A program made the position numbers and the translations under genes. This document shows, in pieces, positions 58,849 to 64,000 of a stretch of 64,000 nt of DNA. Numbering within the stretch: position 1 is the first letter of the stretch; each line of letters opens with the position of its first letter. The stretch comes from Brassica napus. Lineage: Eukaryota; Streptophyta; Magnoliopsida; Brassicales; Brassicaceae. The stretch covers positions 372,001 through 436,000 of the forward strand of contig NW_026015668.1 of NCBI RefSeq assembly GCF_020379485.1, read 5' to 3'. Below the pieces are notes generated by a model. That model made no database searches and was not told the DNA's origin. It saw only the letters and a program-made list of their open reading frames with translations.

Positions 58849-59526
58849 CTAGTGGTTTGTCCGCGCTTCGCACGGAAGAGTTATATTTATTTTACTTAAC
58901 AATTGTATATTTTAATGTGTTTTGATTGTTATTAAGTGTGTAATATCTTTTGTGAAATTTTAATTTTAAACTTTTATTATGCTTTTTTGTCGCATATGAC
59001 CATTTTTATATATGGCAGTAGAAATGGGACTAATGTGTTTATAATGCTATTTTAGAAAGAAAAAAATTGTAGGGAAACTAATAAATCTTTATTGTAGATT
59101 TACACTATTAGTATTTACTATTTTTAAGTTTATCCGCATAATTATTATTGTAATATATTTAAAAAGGTGAAGATAACAATAATATTTTTTAAGGAATATG
59201 ACGTGTAACATCTTCTCTAGAAACATCAATAACATCGAACTTTTGGAAGAGGGGTTCTGTTATGCGTACATTAGGAAGAATAGGGAGGTTGAAATTTCTC
59301 AGAAGCAAATCATTAAACACAGAGCAGAGTTTAAGAAAAGAAAGGTGAAGCGCTGATGTAATAAACAAAACAAAAACCTTTAAATAGAAACAAAACAGAA
59401 TTTAAGAGAAGAAAGGGGAAGCACAAATACACAAAACCAAACCAGCTTAGTAGAAACAAAGAATTGAAGAGAAGCTACCTAGTTCTCTTAGTAAGGCATC
59501 AGTATCACTTCCATGCTTCACAGTTC

Positions 59527-59583
59527 ACACCATATATGAGTTTGCAGGGTTTTTTTTTTTTTGAACACCATATATGAGTTTGC
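59527..59583 (-). mobile_element. Tail-only retroposition scar with 19-bp target duplication
   Basis: ACACCATATATGAGTTTGC at 59527-59545 is repeated exactly at 59565-59583. The 19 nt between are AGGG, thirteen T and GA: on the minus strand an A-tail with two or three extra bases at each side. Confidence 0.7.
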
Positions 59584-60019
59584 TGACTCATTGCAGCGTA
59601 CAAAAGAGCAATCTAAAAGATAGAGACTGCCACCAGCAGGTGGATCTTAATCACGGCTTCATTGTTGTTGTTGTTTGTATTATATCATGCATACAACTTG
59701 AAAGAAAATTTAGCGTTCATCAACTAAAATATATAAAAGATAAAAGATAACATGTTTAAGTTGATAAAAACTAAAAACATATTGCAATTTAACATAGTTT
59801 TCTATTTTCATATATCTAAATTGCAAAACAATTTAAAATTTACCACTAAATAAAATAAATAAAATTAATCAATCCTTATAATTTGATTGTTTGTAAAGAG
59901 TTTTTTTTTCGTGTATAAGCACATAGTCACAAATAAATGAAATCATCATTATATGCTCATTCTCATAGTTTATTTGTTAGCAAAATTTCTCACAAATCCA
60001 CTTATGTTTTAATTTTCTT

Positions 60020-60370
60020 TTTTTTTTAACGCTGATTTATTATGATCTTACAATTATGATATGAGAAAGATTACATAGACGATTCGACAACCGACAATAC
60101 TACATGCCTTATGAAGACCTACGCCTAATTGCATCACCTGAACCGTCTTGAAGATCCACGCCTGACCAGATTTACTTGCACCATGTTGAAGATCCCTTGT
60201 AAGCCTTTTGTTCCGTAATCTGCATAATTGTTTAATAAATCGCTATCTCCGGGACTTGAAACCTGGATTTCCTATAATCCGCAATAAATTGCATAGTTTA
60301 GGATTCGAACCCTAGACCTCGATGTAGAAACTTTTAAACCTTAACCAGTAGGCTATGATGCTTCTATAAT
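60020..60370 (-). mobile_element. tRNA-derived SINE with 15-bp target duplication
   Basis: On the minus strand a promoter A box TAGCCTACTGG (60345-60355) and a B box GGTTCGAATCC (60301-60311) are spaced as in tRNA genes. A body of about 350 bp ends in an A-tail (T run from 60020 on plus). Target duplication TGTTTTAATTTTCTT is at 60005-60019 and 60371-60385. Resembles Brassicaceae SB-type SINEs; the exact family was not determined. Confidence 0.85.
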
Positions 60371-61123
60371 TGTTTTAATTTTCTTCTTCGCTGGATAAAT
60401 AAATGAGCTGTTTTGTTATGGCTTTAGAAAACCAGATATCATAAGACTTTTTTTCATTTTTTTTTTGCCTAAAATGAAACCGAGATATAAACCAAAATAT
60501 TTATCATCTGTTTTATTATATATGTAACAGAGTAGAATTTTCAAAATGTGCTCACCCATGTTCTATCATTCAAAAATTAGTTGTATGTCAAAACTAAAAA
60601 AGTGGAATCATACAATAGGGTTAGGGAAAATGGGTAAGAAAATTCGATTATTTTTTCAACATAAGAATAACACAGACAGCTTTTAGTATCCAGGTGTGAA
60701 TCTGACAGTGAAAGGCGCCTCATGTCCCGTTTATCACTCGTTAGTAGATATCCCCATGAAGGTTATTACAGAGCAACTCTGTTCCGTGTCTGCCGTAGTT
60801 CCATTAGACTTTAAGCTCTGTCTCTCCTTTTAATGCTTCCAGGACACATATGCCTATTGCTTAGCTATCATGAAAAAGAAGAAGAAGAAACGTTAGTATC
60901 ATTGGACGTAAGAAAAACTAAAACCCAAAATATCTTATCTTTCTAAACTCACAATGCGAAAATTTCCATCATTTCCTCGTTTCTTACAATTTGTAGAGAA
61001 CTTCATGAATGGCTTCCTTAAGTTGTCTTTCAGCGTGAGAAACTAATTCTGGGCTGGAAAGAATCTGACTATGGGCTTTATTAACGCTTCTTTCTAAATA
61101 AAATTCTGAACTCACCTGAATCA

Positions 61124-62400
61124 TCTATATTATTAAAAGAGAAGTATCTATTTGAAAATTTTCTTACTTCGTTAATTAAACTCTCTTTTTTTTTGCTTGT
61201 CTTTTTCAGTTGCATTTATGAAATATCCTAAAACGAATAAAACTGTCTAATTTATTACTTGCCTTTTCAGTTACATTAATGAAATATGCTTAAATGAATT
61301 TAAACTTCATATTTTATTGTTTGTCTTTTTCAGTTATCTTAATGAAATATCATTCAATAAATTTGGACATAATATCATTTAATCAACCAAAAAAACTCAT
61401 GAGTTATCCTTACGTGCATAATTTTAATAATGGAGATTTTTAAAAACGTGCATCATTAAAATGTTACCTAAAACATGCAGCACTAATATATAACATGCAT
61501 CAATAAAACTAGAATTTGACTCACACAATTGTACGGATATTATTTTCAGTTGATTAAATTTAAAAATAATTATTTATTCAAAAAATATTTAAGAATGGCT
61601 ATGTTCTAAAAAATTATATGGTATTATTTGCTCATAACTCATTTGTCATTTGATAAATTGTTAGAAAGAAAATTTTAGCATAATATAACTCATTTGTCAT
61701 TTGCTAAATTTATGGTTTTTATTTATATTTTTTATTATTTAATTATAATATTTTCATTTTATATTTGAAAGATAAATAAATTTTCTTTCAAACAATATTT
61801 TTGTAAATGTATTTTTTTAAAATAATCAATTAAAATTGTTATTATCATTGAATATCATTATTTTTGACATAATTTGAGTTTTCGTTTACATCAAAACTTA
61901 TCATATTTTAGGATAATTTTAATTTAAAATGTAATTTTCATATTTTTCAAACAAATTCTAAAAATATTTTTTAAATATTTTGTTATAATTGTTAAAAAAA
62001 ATATTGAGTTGCATTTCAAATAAAAAGGTAAAGATATTAAAAATATTCTAATTAAAATATGTAAAATTTAATATAGTTTTAAGGAAATGGTCAAAATAAA
62101 AAAAATTACACATAAAATAATCATGATTTTTGTTAACTGGGCGAATCATTATTTATATGATATCGCACACGAAAGAAAAAATTTTGTTTTTAAAATTATC
62201 TAATTAACTCTATACTCATTTTTTTATATTTTTTATATGATATCACACATTCGTAAAAAAATAGATAGTTTAAGATGAAAAAAAAAAATATTTACTTAAT
62301 GAATATAATATGAACGAATATTACAAATACATCATTTAATAAAATAAATAATTAACAACTGAAAATTCATATCCGCGCTGGCGCGCGGATCAGGGTCTAG
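61124..62400 (+). mobile_element. Second Helitron, plus strand, nested in the first
   Basis: 5' end TCTATATTATTAAAAGAGAAG at 61124. The 3' end is a hairpin ATCCGCGC-TGGC-GCGCGGAT (62371-62390) followed by CAGGGTCTAG, with flanking A and T. The 1.28-kb core is AT-rich with repeated GTCTTTTTCAGTT words and no coding content, so it is a non-autonomous copy. Confidence 0.85.
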
Positions 62401-62891
62401 TCTGTGTTATTCCTACTGTATCTGCAACACTAATTTACAGCTCAGCCTGAGGAGTCTCCATAGTTCCCCGATCACTCTCAGTCTGTTTTGAAGAAAAACC
62501 TCGGGTTTTTGAGATTTTAGGAGTTTTATGTTAGTTATCTTGATGGATTGTAGAGTTTCTATGCTTTAATGTTTTGATGATGTTGCACCAACCTGCAGTA
62601 TTGCTCTGTAATTCCGGATGGGTCGACCATTGGTCTCTACCCGGACCCGATGAAAAAAATAGGATCGTAGTTATGAATGTGTAAGTGAGCCCAAGCTATC
62701 ATCCTCTATAAGTCCAGACACTGAAAAAACTCACTGAGATTGACTTTAAATGGCAGGGACATGTCATCATTTTAGTGAGATATAGTGAAATATGTAATCC
62801 ATACCAATAGCAATAGATCCAGCAACCATTCATAAGATATGTAGGTCCTCTGTATTTGCAACTGGTAGCAATAGAAAGCTGATGTCATGGT

Positions 62892-63086
62892 CTACAGGCA
62901 GTTGTTGGATAGATGCGAGATACTCAGTCTTCCTTGATGTTTGATGTAATCTGCAACCAGATTCATCTCTTCAAGTGATATGAACATGTATTTTTCTCTA
63001 TCATCCAATAACCCCTGAGAGCAGCCATGAATAAAAGAAGAGAAAGCAAAGATGAATCGGAAGAAGAAGAGAGATTGAAAAGGCAA
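62892..63086 (-). pseudogene. Captured DDRGK-domain (UFBP1-like) exon fragment
   Basis: A minus-strand 64-codon frame includes DDREKYMFISLEEMNLVADY and IKHQGRLSISHLSNN, closely resembling the C-terminal winged-helix end of DDRGK1/UFBP1, the endoplasmic-reticulum adaptor of the UFM1 pathway (family pattern KxIYIxxEEM..VADYI...GRVSI..L). The frame begins with unrelated hydrophobic residues and stops just after the motif. It lies inside the Helitron, far from any complete gene, so it is most simply a captured fragment. Whether it is transcribed is unknown. Confidence 0.6.
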
Positions 63087-63423
63087 CTCTAAAGGTCTAG
63101 CATATATACTGGCAGTGGGATTAGCGGGCTGGAAGGATTGAATGTAATAACGGCTGATCGTTTCATCGCCGGAAACAGGATCGTTAAGGTTCAGATTTGT
63201 TTATACCGTCGACTAAAGCTCTAGGTCTAACTGAAGTCATACTTGTATGGGCCAATTTAGTCAGGACAAACAGAACCCATCATTGACATTTTATAATTAG
63301 TCTGTGTAATGATAAAAGGAGAATTGAAGAATGAGTAGCTGTCAGCTGTCATAAAATGTCCTATTCATAATGATGAAGTGGAGGGCTGCGGAGAGAGGCA
63401 ACTCTCATTTATTATTATAGAGA

Positions 63424-64000
63424 TAGAGATAGATAGATGCCCTATAAATATTTATAAAATTTGATTTAACATAAGCGAATGTTTCAAATTACCTTCACTA
63501 GGCACGGTTCTGACCGAAAGGGTCGACAAGTTAGACGATGTGTCTCACCTGATGGTAGTTAGTAACTTAGTATCATTGGTGGTAATAATAGGCTAGCTAA
63601 TTCAGATCAAAGATGACGGTGGTTGCGTCGGCAGAAGAGGATGAGACGGAGAAGACGGTATTGATACCATTATTCGCTTTAATCTTCCATAACTTGCTAA
63701 ACAATCTATTTATGATTGGTTAATGATAGTTATAGTTATAACTTATAATTCGTTGAGTTTGTGGTTTTTAGTGTTGAAATAAAGCGTTTCTTTGGTTTCT
63801 TACGTGTCCCTATTTATAATTTTTGTTTCCTTGTTCATAAATAACTCTTTCTCTTTGTGGTTTTAAGTTTTAAGAAATAAAAAAAGCCTAAGAAATGAAA
63901 ATGAAAAGAAGATTAATGACAAACTAAATGATAATTTGCGCGCATGCGCGGGATGAGTTTTTATACTAATGTTTGTTCGGTAAATGGTTTTGACATTTTG
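63424..64000. other. Right-hand flank, possible end of another Helitron near 63924
   Basis: Simple repeat AGATAGAGATAGATAG at the start. CGCGCATGCGCG (63939-63950) is a perfect palindrome followed, on the minus strand, by a short AT stretch and TTAG|T, which resembles a decayed Helitron 3' end with the element extending beyond the window. No gene recognised; a short frame at 63613 (ATGACGGTGGTTGCG) could begin an exon but is too short to judge. Confidence 0.3.

Larger units (their letters stand above)
58849..63423 (-). mobile_element. Helitron (minus strand) containing nested insertions and captured coding DNA
   Basis: On the minus strand the 5' end is TCTCTATAATAATAAATGAG at 63423, and the 3' end has a hairpin (TCCGTGC-GAA-GCGCGGA) followed by CAAACCACTAG at 58849. 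Flanking bases are A and T, the expected Helitron target. There is no helicase, so it is non-autonomous. It carries a SINE, a tail-only scar, a second Helitron and a DDRGK-like exon. Confidence 0.75.

Noticed and set aside
60301..60355. tRNA gene, suggested by perfect A and B boxes
   Set aside because: No cloverleaf can be closed; the A-tail and 15-bp target duplications show a SINE.
62371..62400. GC-rich hairpin followed by a short tail, like a bacterial terminator
   Set aside because: Position, CTAG end and A/T flanks identify a Helitron 3' end.

Overview
The window is plant nuclear DNA from a Brassicaceae species, most likely a Brassica or Raphanus relative. Genes have GT-AG introns, the background is AT-rich, and most of the sequence is nested transposons. 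Gene order matches a short stretch of Arabidopsis thaliana chromosome 4: an IPGA1-like gene (At4g18570), a small minus-strand gene, an At4g18593-like gene, an Ole e 1-family gene (At4g18596), LSH9 (At4g18610) and an MRH1-like receptor kinase (At4g18640). Family names come from recalled motifs and gene order; no database search was run.

Layout. 1-2051 is the 3' half of the IPGA1-like gene. 2241-16301 is one five-exon minus-strand gene of unknown function. Its fourth exon is split by two hAT elements sitting back to back (2486-14221 and 14230-15751), with the same 8-bp target sequence at all three junctions. The larger hAT carries a dead transposase and is itself split by an old minus-strand LTR element with no pol genes (5770-13533). 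17981-21258 is the At4g18593-like gene, killed by a nonsense codon and a truncated copia element. 21687-22741 is an intact Ole e 1 gene. 22.7-31.5 kb is repeat-rich and includes a clean solo LTR (23957-25098). 31573-32154 is intact LSH9. 35405-43276 is a LINE 3' fragment split by a young Athila-like element (35929-43045) that has gag and protease only. 43.4-46.6 kb holds a cluster of related inverted-repeat elements and a second LINE fragment. 47126-49486 is a receptor-like protein gene. 50955-56429 is an MRH1-like pseudogene interrupted by a CACTA remnant that itself carries a hAT. 57295-57957 is an LTR-element remnant. 58849-63423 is a Helitron holding a SINE, a second Helitron and a captured DDRGK-like coding fragment.

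Only LSH9, the Ole e 1 gene and the receptor-like protein gene look like complete, plausibly working genes. The IPGA1-like gene is intact as far as it is visible. The remaining ancestral genes are broken, consistent with gene loss in one subgenome of a polyploid ancestor (inference). No rRNA, functional tRNA gene, CRISPR array or bacterial feature was seen.

The most unusual observations are: the double hAT insertion at one 8-bp site; the copia fragment bounded by a 5-bp direct repeat and a perfect 15-bp inverted repeat; arrays built on AGCGAC/GTCGCT inside the LTRs of two unrelated elements; and three insertions that are little more than an A-tail flanked by 13-19-bp target duplications.
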